Part shown: positions 1 through 8,422 of the stretch, in pieces
Position numbering within the stretch: position 1 is the stretch's first letter
How the letters are laid out: each line of letters begins with the position of its first letter
NCBI GenBank assembly: GCA_021295965.1
Contig: JAGWBI010000003.1
Coordinates: 51,729 to 115,728 of the forward strand
Direction: 5' to 3'
Length of the DNA: 64,000 nucleotides
Source of the DNA: Dehalococcoidia bacterium
GTDB lineage: Bacteria > Chloroflexota > Dehalococcoidia > Lucifugimonadales > UBA3495
Notes under the pieces: model-generated
The model's input: only the letters and a program-made list of their open reading frames with translations
Told to the model about the DNA's origin: nothing
Databases searched by the model: none
Program-made: the position numbers and the translations under genes

Positions 1-145
1 ATGCCAACTGCACATCATCGCGCATTGGCAACAGCCCCGCACTGGTGATAGGTCAATCGCCGTTTCGATAAGCTCATGGCCGCCCCCGCATCCGTGGGCG
101 GTTCTTTGTTCGCTGACTGGCGTCCATCCCTGGGGGTATGGGCCA

Positions 146-648
146 ATGAATGAGGCTATCGTATTCGGGGTTCTCATCGCCGCCCTGGCGCTGTTCGTAT
201 GGGGCAAGTGGCGCTACGACATCGTGGCCGTGCTGGCGCTGCTGGTCTTGACCATCGTAGGTATAGTCCCAACCGGAGAGGCGTACCAGGGTGTCGGCCA
301 CCCGGCGGTTATCACTGTCGCCGCCGTGTTGATTTTGTGCCGCGCGCTTTACGACTCCGGTGTGGTGGACGTCATAGCCGCCTGGTACGCCCGAATACCC
401 GAATACCTCACCGCCCGCATCGCTGCTCTGTCAGGGATAACCGCTGGCCGAACGGGATCTCCGCATCGGACTACGCCGGCGCCTCGTTCGCGTTTGTGAC
501 GCCCATCGGACACCAATCCAATACTATCGTCATGGGCCCAGGTGGTTACCATTTCGCCGACTACGTCAAAATGGGCTTCCACCTGGGGATCGTGATAGTC
601 GCGGTTTCCATTCCCGCTATAACTTGGGTCTGGCCCATGGGCATCTGA
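146..648 (+). pseudogene. SLC13/ArsB-type anion transporter remnant, internally deleted and frameshifted
   Basis: The first ~95 codons read as a membrane protein N-terminus, with two hydrophobic helices separated by a GEAYQGVGHPAV segment, as in SLC13/DASS-like transporters. Near 430-455 the reading frame changes. The new frame gives a C-terminal-type segment (FVTPIGHQSNTIVMGPGGY) and a last hydrophobic helix ending in WPMGI. Family members are usually 400-600 residues, so several hundred residues from the middle are missing. The sequence shows both the frame change and the missing core; loss of function is an inference. A G-rich stretch a few bases upstream could be the old ribosome site. 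No neighbouring gene suggests the former substrate. Confidence 0.7.
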
Positions 649-861
649 GGTGTCGCCATCGCATAACCGGACCGTTTAGGCGATCCAGCACGGAGAACTT
701 CCGATGTGCCGTTGTTTTCCTGTTGGCGCCCAGGTCGCCGTCGGCGCTTGGAGACCCGCCGGCGCCCCGCTATTGACCCCACTCGGAGTTGCGTGATAGC
801 GTGAACTTAAACACTCCATTTTCAGGGGAAATCTCCTGAAGCCGTACATTTGGGGTTACCA

Positions 862-2493
862 ATGAGCAGTATTCTCGCCCTGGATCCCCTGCCCCACCGC
901 CAGTCCTGGGAAAAATCCCTTGGCGAATTCCTCAGCATGGTCGTCAAGGCTAATCCGGACAAGGTATTCGTCGAGATTGCCGGCCGGCAGATCACGTACG
1001 CCGAGTTCTACCGGCGTTGCCGCTCTGCGGCATCCATGTTTCAGAGTTTGGGTATCGGACGCGGCGACCGCGTGTGCATGTTCCTGCCCAACGTGCCCGA
1101 GGTGCTCTATACCTGGTTCGGCCTTGCTCTTATCGGCGGCATCACAGTGACCATCAACACCGCCTACCGCCGCGATGAGATGGCCTTCATCCTGAACAAT
1201 GCCGAGGCCAGCGCCCTGGTCGCACACGAGAGTTTGATCGACGTGGCAACCCAGGCCGCTGACATCGCTCCCTGCGTCCGTCATCGTCTGGTCGTCGGCG
1301 ACAATCCTGCCGCCGATGGTTGGCGGGACTATGGCTCGATGCTGGCCGGTTCTCCAGAGCTGGACGCGCTCCCCGAAGTAGCTCCCACCGACATTTCGAT
1401 GCTCCAGTACACCTCCGGCACAACCGGCAATCCCAAAGGTGTTCAGGTCACCCACCAGATGTACGTGTCCGCCGGGCAGGGCTTCGCGCTGTGGACTCAG
1501 GCCACTCCCGAGGACCGTTTCTTCACCTGCCTGCCTTATTTCCACGCCAACGCCCAGTACTACAGCACCATGGGCACTTTGGCGGCCGGCGCTACCCTGG
1601 TGGTGCAGGATCGCTTCAGCGCATCCCGGTTCTGGCAGCAGGTTCGCGACGCCCGCGCCACCGTCGTCAACTTTATTGGCATGATGATGCCCGTGTTGGC
1701 CAAAAACGACCCACAACCCGACGACGCCGACAACACCGTGCGCTTGTTTTACGGCTCTCCAGCGTTCTCACCGGACTTCCTGGCCGATTTTGAACAGCGT
1801 TTCGGAACGGACATCATCGTCGGCTTTGGCATGACCGAAACCTGTTACGGCACCATTGAAACCATCCGCGGCGAACGCCGTCCCAACTCGTCCGGCCAAC
1901 CGCGCCGGCATCCTGACCCCGCCTTTGAGAACACCGTCCGCATCGTGGATGACGAAGGCAGCCCCGTACCCAACGGTCAACCCGGGGAAATCACCATCAA
2001 AAATCCTGCCACCATGGCCGGCTATTGGCGCAATGAGGCCGAAACCAACGCCTCCCTGCGCGACGGTTGGCTCTTCACCGGCGACCTTGGCTGGCTGGAT
2101 GACGACGATTACCTCTACTTCGTGGACCGCAAGAAGGACGTCATCCGGCGTCGGGGAGAGAACATCTCCTCCCAGGAAGTGGAGGACGTGATCAAAGCCC
2201 ACGAAAGCGTTTTGGATTGCGCCATTATCGCCGTCCCGTCTGAACTTGGGGAGGATGAAGTCAAAGCCTACATCACCCCCAGGCCCGGAGCGTCGCCACA
2301 ACCGGAGGATGTGATCTACTGGTGCGCCGATCGTTTGGCCTACTTCAAAGTACCCCGCTATATCGAAATCCGAGACGAACTGCCCCGTACCCCCAGCCTC
2401 CGCGTCCGCAAAGACGTCTTGCGCCAGGAGCGGGAGGACCTGATCTCCGGCTGTTTCGACCGCGAGGCCGCCGGTATCCAGATCAGGAGATAA
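862..2493 (+). CDS. Class I adenylate-forming acyl-CoA ligase (CaiC-like)
   Basis: It activates a carboxylic acid with ATP and transfers it to CoA in the cytoplasm. Visible motifs are the P-loop-like YTSGTTGNPKG (about residue 183), GFGMTET (about 324), TGDLGW (about 406) and the hinge VDRKKD (about 420), followed by RRRGENISSQEVE. The length of 543 aa is normal. The ATG at 862 is preferred over a TTG at 850. In the C-terminal A10 motif the usual TGK is SLR (Arg514), so the lysine that normally helps adenylation is replaced. Crotonobetaine/carnitine-CoA ligase-type proteins are the closest match I recognise, but the substrate cannot be named. A P-II gene follows after 28 bp. Confidence 0.9.
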   Translation: MSSILALDPLPHRQSWEKSLGEFLSMVVKANPDKVFVEIAGRQITYAEFYRRCRSAASMFQSLGIGRGDRVCMFLPNVPEVLYTWFGLALIGGITVTINTAYRRDEMAFILNNAEASALVAHESLIDVATQAADIAPCVRHRLVVGDNPAADGWRDYGSMLAGSPELDALPEVAPTDISMLQYTSGTTGNPKGVQVTHQMYVSAGQGFALWTQATPEDRFFTCLPYFHANAQYYSTMGTLAAGATLVVQDRFSASRFWQQVRDARATVVNFIGMMMPVLAKNDPQPDDADNTVRLFYGSPAFSPDFLADFEQRFGTDIIVGFGMTETCYGTIETIRGERRPNSSGQPRRHPDPAFENTVRIVDDEGSPVPNGQPGEITIKNPATMAGYWRNEAETNASLRDGWLFTGDLGWLDDDDYLYFVDRKKDVIRRRGENISSQEVEDVIKAHESVLDCAIIAVPSELGEDEVKAYITPRPGASPQPEDVIYWCADRLAYFKVPRYIEIRDELPRTPSLRVRKDVLRQEREDLISGCFDREAAGIQIRR

Positions 2494-2521
2494 TGAGCGT
2501 TGCCCATCAGGAGTATTCCCC

Positions 2522-2866
2522 ATGATCAAAATTGAAGCCATCTTCCGTCCCGAACGGCTTGAAAACATCAAAACCGCCCTCAGCGACGTTGGCATCGTCG
2601 GCCTGACCGTCACGCAAGTAAGCGGACGGGGCGCGCAGGGCGGCGTCGAAGTAACCGCCGCCCGCGGCCTCGGCACCTACCGCATGGATATGCTCCCCAA
2701 GGTCAAACTGGAGGTTGTCGTCAACGACCCCGACGCCGACAAAGCCGTGGATGTCATCCGCACCAACGCCATCACCGGCGCCCCCGGCGACGGCAAAATC
2801 TTCATCTCCCCCGTAGCCGACGCCATCCGCATCCGCACCGGCGAACACGGCCCGGACGCCGTTTAG
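2522..2866 (+). CDS. P-II family nitrogen regulatory protein
   Basis: This is a 114-residue P-II signal protein, a trimeric cytoplasmic sensor of ATP/ADP and 2-oxoglutarate that docks to a target through its T-loop. The start MIKIEAIFRPERLE, the nucleotide/2-oxoglutarate Gln in GRGAQGG (about residue 39) and the LPKVKLEVVV strand are typical. The T-loop is about two residues longer than in E. coli GlnB; its Tyr53 aligns with the modified Tyr51, while the first loop Tyr is Ala. An AGGAG lies 8-9 bp before the ATG. No amtB or glnA is adjacent; the gene follows the acyl-CoA ligase and is probably co-transcribed with it, which is unusual. GlnB and GlnK cannot be told apart from sequence alone. 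Confidence 0.9.
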   Translation: MIKIEAIFRPERLENIKTALSDVGIVGLTVTQVSGRGAQGGVEVTAARGLGTYRMDMLPKVKLEVVVNDPDADKAVDVIRTNAITGAPGDGKIFISPVADAIRIRTGEHGPDAV

Positions 2867-2929
2867 ACCGGGCCGCTTCCATCCACGGTCATTCACGCCT
2901 CCCAGCCACAACTCCCCCCGCCCAACCCG

Positions 2930-2954
2930 CATTCCCGCGAAAGCGGGAACCCAG
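2930..2954. repeat. ATTCCGG-family hairpin repeat, variant copy
   Basis: Imperfect palindrome (ATTCCCGCGAAAGCGGGAA core) with a GAAA-type loop. Related copies lie at 8460-8487 and 9200-9226. It lies in the gap between the P-II gene and the EVE-domain gene. Confidence 0.75.
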
Positions 2955-2958
2955 CAAC

Positions 2959-2989
2959 TTGCCGGATAGCCAATCCTCCCGTCTATAAT
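2959..2989 (+). promoter_or_regulatory. Putative sigma70-type promoter for the EVE-domain gene
   Basis: TTGCCG and TATAAT are separated by 19 bp, and TATAAT ends 35 bp before the EVE-domain ATG. The same TTGCCG/TATAAT pair, with 17 bp spacing, precedes the tRNA at the end of the window. Confidence 0.5.
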
Positions 2990-3024
2990 TTGGGGCGCCA
3001 AACACCGCAAACGGAGTTGACCCC

Positions 3025-3507
3025 ATGCCCGAACCACGCTACTGGCTGTTCAAATCCGAACCCTCCTCCTACTCTTACGACGATTTGGAGTCGGAGGACG
3101 ACCGGACCGCCGAATGGGATGGCGTCCGGAACTACCAGGCCCGCAACTTCATGCGCGACGATATGCGCGTCGGCGACTATGTCCTCTTCTACCACAGCAA
3201 CGCCAAGCCCCCTGGCGTGATCGGAACCGCCCGCATCGTGCGCGAAGCCTATCCCGACGACACCGCCTGGAAGCCTGACTCCCGCTACTATGATCCTAAA
3301 TCAGACCCCGCCAACCCCACCTGGCTCATGGTGGAGATCAAAGCCGAGCATCGCCTCCCCCGCTTCATCAGCCTCAATGAGCTCAAGGCTAACCCGGCCC
3401 TGGCCGACATGCAGGTCATCAAGCGCGGCCAGCGGCTTTCGATCCAACCGGTAACCCCCGATCAGTGGGATGAAGTCCTGGCGATGGCGGAACGGCCAGC
3501 AGATTAA
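3025..3507 (+). CDS. EVE domain-containing protein
   Basis: This is a 160-residue single-domain protein of the EVE/PUA-like fold (DUF55, related to thymocyte nuclear protein 1). Members bind modified DNA or RNA bases. Diagnostic features are the N-terminal YWLFKSEPSSYS, the WDGVRNYQARNFMR segment, GDYVLFYHSNAKPPGVIGTA, and the later DPTWLMVEI-like strand (here NPTWLMVEI). A GGAG lies 7 bp before the ATG. It has its own promoter and ends at a hairpin repeat shared with the convergent decarboxylase. Stand-alone EVE proteins are common housekeeping genes; a specific ligand cannot be read from sequence. Confidence 0.93.
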   Translation: MPEPRYWLFKSEPSSYSYDDLESEDDRTAEWDGVRNYQARNFMRDDMRVGDYVLFYHSNAKPPGVIGTARIVREAYPDDTAWKPDSRYYDPKSDPANPTWLMVEIKAEHRLPRFISLNELKANPALADMQVIKRGQRLSIQPVTPDQWDEVLAMAERPAD

Positions 3508-3533
3508 TCCTAAATTCGGCCCATCGGCAACGC

Positions 3534-3559
3534 GTAGGGGCGGGTTTCAAACCCGCCCC
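3534..3559. repeat. GTAGGGGC hairpin repeat, copy 1
   Basis: GGGGCGGGTTT and AAACCCGCCCC form a near-perfect palindrome. An identical 26-base copy lies at 44676-44701. It sits between two convergent genes and may act as a bidirectional terminator or mRNA-end stabiliser. Confidence 0.85.
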
Positions 3560-3596
3560 GCCTGATTTCGATAGCAACTCGTGGCGTAGTTACGCG

Positions 3597-5276
3597 TCAT
3601 AACGCCCCGCTGATCGTGATGTCCAGCAGCGCCGGCTTCCCGCTGTCAAACGCTCGCTGGATGGCCGGCCCGATATCCGCCGGATCGTCCACCCGCTCCC
3701 CATGCACTCCCATGGCCTGCGCCATCATCGCCAGGTCCAGCCGGTTGGCGAAGTCCATGCCCACGTAGTCGCTGTCCCGTTCCCGGTCGTCCAGCATATC
3801 CCGCAGGTACACCTCCATGTTGACCTTCAGGATGCGGTAGGCCTGGTTGTTGCAGATGGCGTACACGACAGGGATGTTGTAGCGGCTGGCCGTCCACAGC
3901 GCCTGTACCGTGTACATGGAGGCTCCGTCGCCCACCACCGCCAGCACCGGCCGGTCGGGATGGGCCAGCTTCACCCCCAGAGCCCCGGGCATCGCCCAAC
4001 CCAGCGCCCCGCCCCGTATGCCGTAGATGTCTCCCGGCCTCTCGAAGTCGAAGGCGCGGTTCAGCGCCGGCCGCGAGGTGACGGCTTCGTCCGCGATGAT
4101 CGTGTTCGGCGGAACGGCGGCGGCCAGCTCGTGCATCATTCGCTCCACCGGCATCGGCAGGTTGTCCCAGGTCGGTTTGATCCGCTCCTGGTAGCGCTCC
4201 GCGTCCCGCTGTCGGGCCGCCGCCAGCGTGGCTGCCCGCGTCGCCGCCGCTTCCCGCTGGCCTCCCGTCATGTTGGACTCCAGCGACTCGGCTAGGTCGG
4301 CCATTCCGGCGCCCGGGTCAGCCATGATGCCCACTTCCGTCGGGTAGGACTTCTCAATCTCCCAGTAGTTGCTGTCCATGTGGATCAGCTTCGTACCCGG
4401 TTGCAGGAACGGCACATCTACGTAGAGGAACGACGCGAACACATCCGTTCCCACCGCCATCACCACGTCGGCATTGGCGAACTGTCGCGCCGTGGCCGGG
4501 CTGTTCAGGTTCAGCATCCCACCCCAAAGTGGATGGGCAGTCGGGAAGTTCACTTCCGAATACGACGTTGCCACCACTCGGGCGCCGGTCTGTTCCGCCA
4601 CCCGCACGACCTGCTCCACCGCGCCCGCCTGCGCCACCCGGTCGCCAACCACGATGACCGGATTCTCGGCCCCGGCTAATAATTCCGTGGCCCGTTCCAC
4701 CGCCGCCGCGTCGGGCCGGATGCGGAAGAATCCTTCCGACGACCCCACGGCCTCGAAATCAACCTCTTCGTCCAGCGTATCCCAGGGGAACGACACGAAC
4801 ACCGGCCCCGTCGGCGGCGTCTTGGCTTCCTTGAACGCCCGCCGTATCGCCACCGGAATGTCCGAAGCGTGGCGCACTTCGACGCTCCACTTGGTGTACT
4901 GCTCCGTCATCTCCACCAGGTCGCCCGACAGCACCGGTTCGTTGATCAGCATCCGCGTGTCCGAATTCCCCGCCGTCAGCACTAGAGGCGTCCCGCCCCG
5001 GAAGGCGTTGTAGAGCCCGCTGATGCCGTTGGCCAGCCCGCCGGCGATGTGGATGTTGGCGAACGCCGGCTTGCCCGTGGCCCGCGCGTATCCGTCGGCC
5101 ATGCCCACCGCCGTCCCTTCCTGCAAGGCTTGGATGTATTGCAGCTGCGGATAATCCTGCAGACCATCTAGGAAAGGCGTTTCGCTGGTACCGGGGTTAC
5201 CGAAGATGTATTCGACCCCCTCGGCCACCAGCATTTCGGCCAGAGCGTGTTTGCCAAGCATCCGCGTCATCATCAA
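3597..5276 (-). CDS. Thiamine-diphosphate-dependent 2-oxoacid decarboxylase (benzoylformate decarboxylase-like)
   Basis: A 559-residue ThDP enzyme of the acetolactate synthase/benzoylformate decarboxylase superfamily. The N-terminal Pyr domain contains FGNPGTSE with the cofactor-activating Glu32. The middle domain follows, then the PP domain with the ThDP/Mg motif running from GDGAS to ICNN (about 449-477). NPGTSE...PFLDGL is close to the benzoylformate decarboxylase pattern, so decarboxylation of an aryl or branched 2-oxoacid is likely; a carboligase or oxalyl-CoA-type role is not excluded. The start is one of three consecutive ATGs placed after AGGAG. It is the last gene of an operon with the VOC fusion, brnT and the hydrolase upstream. 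Confidence 0.85.
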   Translation of the reverse strand: MMMTRMLGKHALAEMLVAEGVEYIFGNPGTSETPFLDGLQDYPQLQYIQALQEGTAVGMADGYARATGKPAFANIHIAGGLANGISGLYNAFRGGTPLVLTAGNSDTRMLINEPVLSGDLVEMTEQYTKWSVEVRHASDIPVAIRRAFKEAKTPPTGPVFVSFPWDTLDEEVDFEAVGSSEGFFRIRPDAAAVERATELLAGAENPVIVVGDRVAQAGAVEQVVRVAEQTGARVVATSYSEVNFPTAHPLWGGMLNLNSPATARQFANADVVMAVGTDVFASFLYVDVPFLQPGTKLIHMDSNYWEIEKSYPTEVGIMADPGAGMADLAESLESNMTGGQREAAATRAATLAAARQRDAERYQERIKPTWDNLPMPVERMMHELAAAVPPNTIIADEAVTSRPALNRAFDFERPGDIYGIRGGALGWAMPGALGVKLAHPDRPVLAVVGDGASMYTVQALWTASRYNIPVVYAICNNQAYRILKVNMEVYLRDMLDDRERDSDYVGMDFANRLDLAMMAQAMGVHGERVDDPADIGPAIQRAFDSGKPALLDITISGAL

Positions 5277-5303
5277 TCTCCTGTCATTCGCGGGTATTCG
5301 TTC

Positions 5304-5331
5304 GTAGGGGCGCCCCTGGTGGGCGCCCGCA
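5304..5331. repeat. GTAGGGGC hairpin repeat, copy 2
   Basis: Starts with GTAGGGGC, with GGGCGCCC-type complementary arms. It lies between the decarboxylase start and the VOC fusion stop, the one clear copy between co-directional genes. Confidence 0.7.
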
Positions 5332-5349
5332 CGATGGTGAACGGCATTC

Positions 5350-5988
5350 CTACTGGTAAATCATCCACTCCAGCAGGTTGTTGTCCGGGTCCCGGGCGTA
5401 CAGGCTCACCGCCGGCAGGGCCCCCCGCAGCCGGGCGCCCTTGCGCGGCCCTGGTCCCCGAATGACCTCCACTCCGGCGTCCGCCAGCATCTGCTGACAC
5501 TCTTCCACGGTGCCGTCCCAGACAAAGCAGATGTCGGTGCAACCGGGTACCGCCGTAGGTCCCCGGTAATCGGCTAAGTATCCCTCCGGGTGCACGTTGA
5601 TTTTCGATTCGCCGACTTGGATGGAGAAAATGTTAGCTGTCCCGGCTCGCCATTCCTCTTCGTCGTTGATGGCGAAGCCCAGCTTCTTGTAAAACGCCAT
5701 CAACCGCTCGGCGTCGGAAGTAGGCATGGCGATGTGGTCAATTCCAGCGGTGTGCATACCCTTGCTCCTCCAGTATTCTCTGTATTCCCTGGCCAGCCGT
5801 TCCCGCCATTCTTTCGGGATATACGGCGGCTTGTCAATGCCGTCCGGGTAGATTTCATGGGTTGGCTTGGCGTCAGCCCAGAACTCTTCATCCAGTTCCG
5901 GGTTATCCGGATCGGCGGCGATGCCGGCCTGGACGGCGGCCTCTTCTTCATCCGTCAGAGGAACATCCCCCGGTTTAAGCTTCGGCAT
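5350..5988 (-). CDS. BrnA-like antitoxin N-terminus fused in frame to a VOC (glyoxalase-fold) domain
   Basis: A 212-residue product with two parts. Residues 1-50 (MPKLKPGDVPLTDEEEAAV, then AGIAADPDNPELDEEFW) match the start of BrnA/DUF4415 antitoxins. The usual ribbon-helix-helix end is not seen. A charged linker (WRERLAREYREYWRSKG) leads to a VOC domain from residue 78 (HTAGIDHIAMPTSDAERLM to DPDNNLLEWMIYQ), a metal-dependent enzyme fold. The first ATG has AAAGGAGG close upstream and overlaps the brnT stop by 14 bp, as in brnTA operons. A second start at 5757 (Met78) has its own GGAGGAG 8 bp upstream, so the VOC domain may also be made alone. Whether the fusion still neutralises BrnT is unknown. 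Confidence 0.75.
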   Translation of the reverse strand: MPKLKPGDVPLTDEEEAAVQAGIAADPDNPELDEEFWADAKPTHEIYPDGIDKPPYIPKEWRERLAREYREYWRSKGMHTAGIDHIAMPTSDAERLMAFYKKLGFAINDEEEWRAGTANIFSIQVGESKINVHPEGYLADYRGPTAVPGCTDICFVWDGTVEECQQMLADAGVEVIRGPGPRKGARLRGALPAVSLYARDPDNNLLEWMIYQ

Positions 5989-6238
5989 ACTCCCTCCTTT
6001 CTCTGTTGCTAGCTATTCGCAAGCTGATGATGCGCCTACGGTTGCCACGTTCAGTATAGATGACGGTGTGCAGCCGGGTTCCGATGTAACCAGTGGCTAC
6101 CCAGCGCAATTCGCCGTGCGTGGTATTCGATCGTTGGGCGGCGGTGTCCCAATCAAAATCATATATCGCTGTGAAGTCGATATCGTGCTTATCTGCATTC
6201 TCTCGCAGCTTCCCCTCATCCCATTCGTAGTTATTCAT
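5975..6238 (-). CDS. brnT: BrnT family type II toxin
   Basis: An 87-residue BrnT/DUF497 protein, a RelE-like ribonuclease fold. Visible signatures are YEWDEGKLRENADKHDIDF near the N-terminus, a second FDWDTAAQRSN segment, and the C-terminal strand run HTVIYTERG followed by RRIISLRIASNRER. The chosen ATG (MNNYEWDEG) lies 7 bp after the hydrolase stop and matches the family start; a longer reading from 6301 would run into the hydrolase gene. The stop overlaps the BrnA-like start. In known pairs BrnA binds BrnT and represses the operon. Here the partner is atypical, so the toxin may be weakly controlled or already harmless. Confidence 0.85.
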   Translation of the reverse strand: MNNYEWDEGKLRENADKHDIDFTAIYDFDWDTAAQRSNTTHGELRWVATGYIGTRLHTVIYTERGNRRRIISLRIASNRERREYAEA

Positions 6239-6245
6239 GGGGGAT

Positions 6246-7091
6246 TTAGTCGGCTGCTTGCGATTGCACTGCTGATTGCCGGGCCAGGAAATCCAGGACA
6301 ATCAGTTGCGTCTCCCCGGCGGCCTCGTTGGTCATGAGCCCATGCTCCGCCCCCGCGATGATATGCAGTTCCGCGTTATTGATTGCGGCCGCCAGGCTGC
6401 GCCCGCATTCCACCGGAATACGGCTGTCGGCGTCGCCATGCACCACCAGCGTCGGCATTTTCAGCTCGGCCAGCCGCGACTCCAGCGAATCGCCGATGTC
6501 AACGTAAGCCTGGTGCGTCGCCTCGATGCCATCGATCCGCCCCAGGTTCTCCGCTGCGATCCTGGAGAAACGCTCCGGGTCATCCGATGCCATCTGGGGG
6601 AAGCGCTCTGCGATAGCCTGCTCCACTGCCGCCTGTCGCCCCACCGCCGCGACCCGCTCCTTCAGCCGCCGCAGTTCCTGCCTCCGCACCTCCCGCTGCG
6701 CCTCCTCCGAATACGACATGGTGTTGACGAGCAACAGCGATTCCGTAGCCTCAGGATAATCCAGCGCGAACTGTGTCGCGATAGGCCCGCCGGCCGATGA
6801 CCCCAAGACGTGTGCCTTGCCAATCCCCAGATGCGCCAACAGATCATGCAAATCTTTCGCGCAGTTGGGAATGTCGTATCCACTGGCTGGAGCGTCCGAT
6901 CCGCCGCAGGCCCGACGGTCGTAGAATACGCACCGATACATATCGGACAACGCGGCCGCCTGCCGGTTGATGGTATCCGCGCTGCCGTCTCCACCCCCGA
7001 GTCCGCCGTGAATCAGCGCCAGAACCGGAGCGCCTTCCGCCCCAAACACAGCGTAATGCATCCGGTACCCGTTAATCTGTGCGAATGGCAT
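6246..7091 (-). CDS. Alpha/beta hydrolase (proline iminopeptidase-like fold)
   Basis: A 281-residue cytoplasmic serine hydrolase. The oxyanion segment LALIHGGLGGG, the nucleophile elbow GSSAGG, the acid in VVHGDADSRIP and the His in GAEHGL give a complete catalytic triad. A helical cap lies between the elbow and the acid. The ATG at 7091 (MPFAQINGYRMHY) fits the family start better than the in-frame ATG at 7169; an AGGA sits about 9 bp upstream. It is the first gene of a minus-strand operon running through brnT, the VOC fusion and the ThDP decarboxylase. The company of a decarboxylase suggests small-molecule degradation; the substrate is unknown. Confidence 0.85.
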   Translation of the reverse strand: MPFAQINGYRMHYAVFGAEGAPVLALIHGGLGGGDGSADTINRQAAALSDMYRCVFYDRRACGGSDAPASGYDIPNCAKDLHDLLAHLGIGKAHVLGSSAGGPIATQFALDYPEATESLLLVNTMSYSEEAQREVRRQELRRLKERVAAVGRQAAVEQAIAERFPQMASDDPERFSRIAAENLGRIDGIEATHQAYVDIGDSLESRLAELKMPTLVVHGDADSRIPVECGRSLAAAINNAELHIIAGAEHGLMTNEAAGETQLIVLDFLARQSAVQSQAAD

Positions 7092-7171
7092 AACCGAAAA
7101 TCCTGTCCAATCTAAAATCAACGACAATATATCCCGACGCCCGTGCACTGGCAAGAAACCCTTGGCCAACG

Positions 7172-7202
7172 GCTCTGGCGCTCATACCCCGTGTGCTAAA
7201 AT
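7172..7202 (+). promoter_or_regulatory. Putative promoter of the cysteine desulfurase gene
   Basis: TTGGCC, 19 bp, then TAAAAT preceded by TGC (extended -10). The ATG lies 23 bp downstream. It is divergent from the hydrolase operon. Confidence 0.45.
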
Positions 7203-7225
7203 TATCACAAAGGGCGGACCTACCC

Positions 7226-8422
7226 ATGACTACCCAGAACCACATCTACTTTGACCACGCCGGCACCACGCCCATGGACGAGCGCGTCCTGCAGGCGATG
7301 CTGCCCTACTTCACCCAGTTGTACGGCAACGCTTCCAGCGTCCACACCGTCGGTCAGGAAGCCCGTTACGCCCTGGACGCGGCCCGTGAGCGCGTCGCCC
7401 GCGTCCTCAACTGCCGTAACCGCGAGGTGGTTTTCACCAGCGGCGGGACCGAGTCCGACAACTCGGCCATTCGCGGCGCGGCATATGCCCTGGAAGAAAC
7501 GGGGCGGCACGTCATCACCGCCGCCGCTGAGCACCACGCCGTTCTTCATGCCTGCCAGATGCTCGAGAACCGTGGTTGGGAGGTCACCTATCTCCCGGTC
7601 GATGACTACGGTATGGTCCAGCCCGACCGGGTGTACAACGCCATCACCGACCGCACCACCGTGGTATCGGTGATGTACGCCAACAACGAGATCGGCACCA
7701 TCAATCCCATCCCTGAAATCTCTGCCGCCGTCCGGCAAAAGGCACAGGATCTCGACCGAACCATCGTGATGCACACCGACGCGGTACAGGCCGCCGGTTT
7801 TCTTGACCTCGACGTTCGTCGCTTGGGCGTCGATATGATGAGCCTGTCCGGGCATAAATTCTACGGACCCAAAGGCGTCGGCGTGTTGTTCATCCGGCGT
7901 GGTGTCCCCTTCCTGCCTCTCATCACCGGCGGCGGCCAGGAGCGGGAGCGGCGTTCCGGCACGGAGAACGTCGCCGGCATCATGGGGTTGTCCGTAGCCC
8001 TGGAACTGGCCGACGCGGAGCGCCACGCGGTGAGCGATCACTGCCGCGCCCTTCGCGACCGCATCATCGAGGAGATCACCCGGCTGATACCCGACAGCAT
8101 CCTGAACGGCCACCCTGATGACCGCCTGCCCAACAACGTCAACTTCTCTTTTGACGGCGTTGAAGGCGAATCCATCCTGCTGGGTTTGGATCTACAGGGC
8201 ATCGCCGCCAGCAGCGGCAGCGCTTGCAGCAGCGGCTCCCTGGAACCCTCCCATGTTTTGCTGGCGCTGGGCCAGACGGCGGATACGGCCCGCGGATCCC
8301 TCCGTATCACTCTGGGCAAACACAACACCGCCGCGGAGGTTGACCGCCTCATCGACGTGTTGACCGCCCTGATTGGAGACCTCCGGCAACTCCCGACGCT
8401 TACGGGTACGGGCGATGATTAG
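7226..8422 (+). CDS. Cysteine desulfurase (NifS/IscS family)
   Basis: A PLP enzyme of 398 aa that removes sulfur from cysteine for Fe-S cluster or tRNA thiolation. The PLP lysine is Lys211 in [14 protein letters not shown]. The mobile active-site loop [17 protein letters not shown] carries catalytic Cys334, as in group I NifS/IscS. Substrate-site His appears in [10 protein letters not shown]. The ATG giving [21 protein letters not shown] is the family start. There is no iscU, sufU or mnmA next to it, so the acceptor protein cannot be named. Its last codons overlap the start of the following lipoprotein gene, implying coupled translation. NifS-like enzymes can also release selenium from selenocysteine, which may matter in a genome with selA. 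Confidence 0.93.
   Translation: MTTQNHIYFDHAGTTPMDERVLQAMLPYFTQLYGNASSVHTVGQEARYALDAARERVARVLNCRNREVVFTSGGTESDNSAIRGAAYALEETGRHVITAAAEHHAVLHACQMLENRGWEVTYLPVDDYGMVQPDRVYNAITDRTTVVSVMYANNEIGTINPIPEISAAVRQKAQDLDRTIVMHTDAVQAAGFLDLDVRRLGVDMMSLSGHKFYGPKGVGVLFIRRGVPFLPLITGGGQERERRSGTENVAGIMGLSVALELADAERHAVSDHCRALRDRIIEEITRLIPDSILNGHPDDRLPNNVNFSFDGVEGESILLGLDLQGIAASSGSACSSGSLEPSHVLLALGQTADTARGSLRITLGKHNTAAEVDRLIDVLTALIGDLRQLPTLTGTGDD

Noticed and set aside
1768..2676. 302-residue minus-strand frame
   Set aside because: Antisense to the acyl-CoA ligase and P-II genes.
2522..2866. P-II protein lacking the T-loop Tyr51 modification site
   Set aside because: On alignment by the LPK motif, Tyr53 takes the Tyr51 position; only the first loop Tyr is changed.
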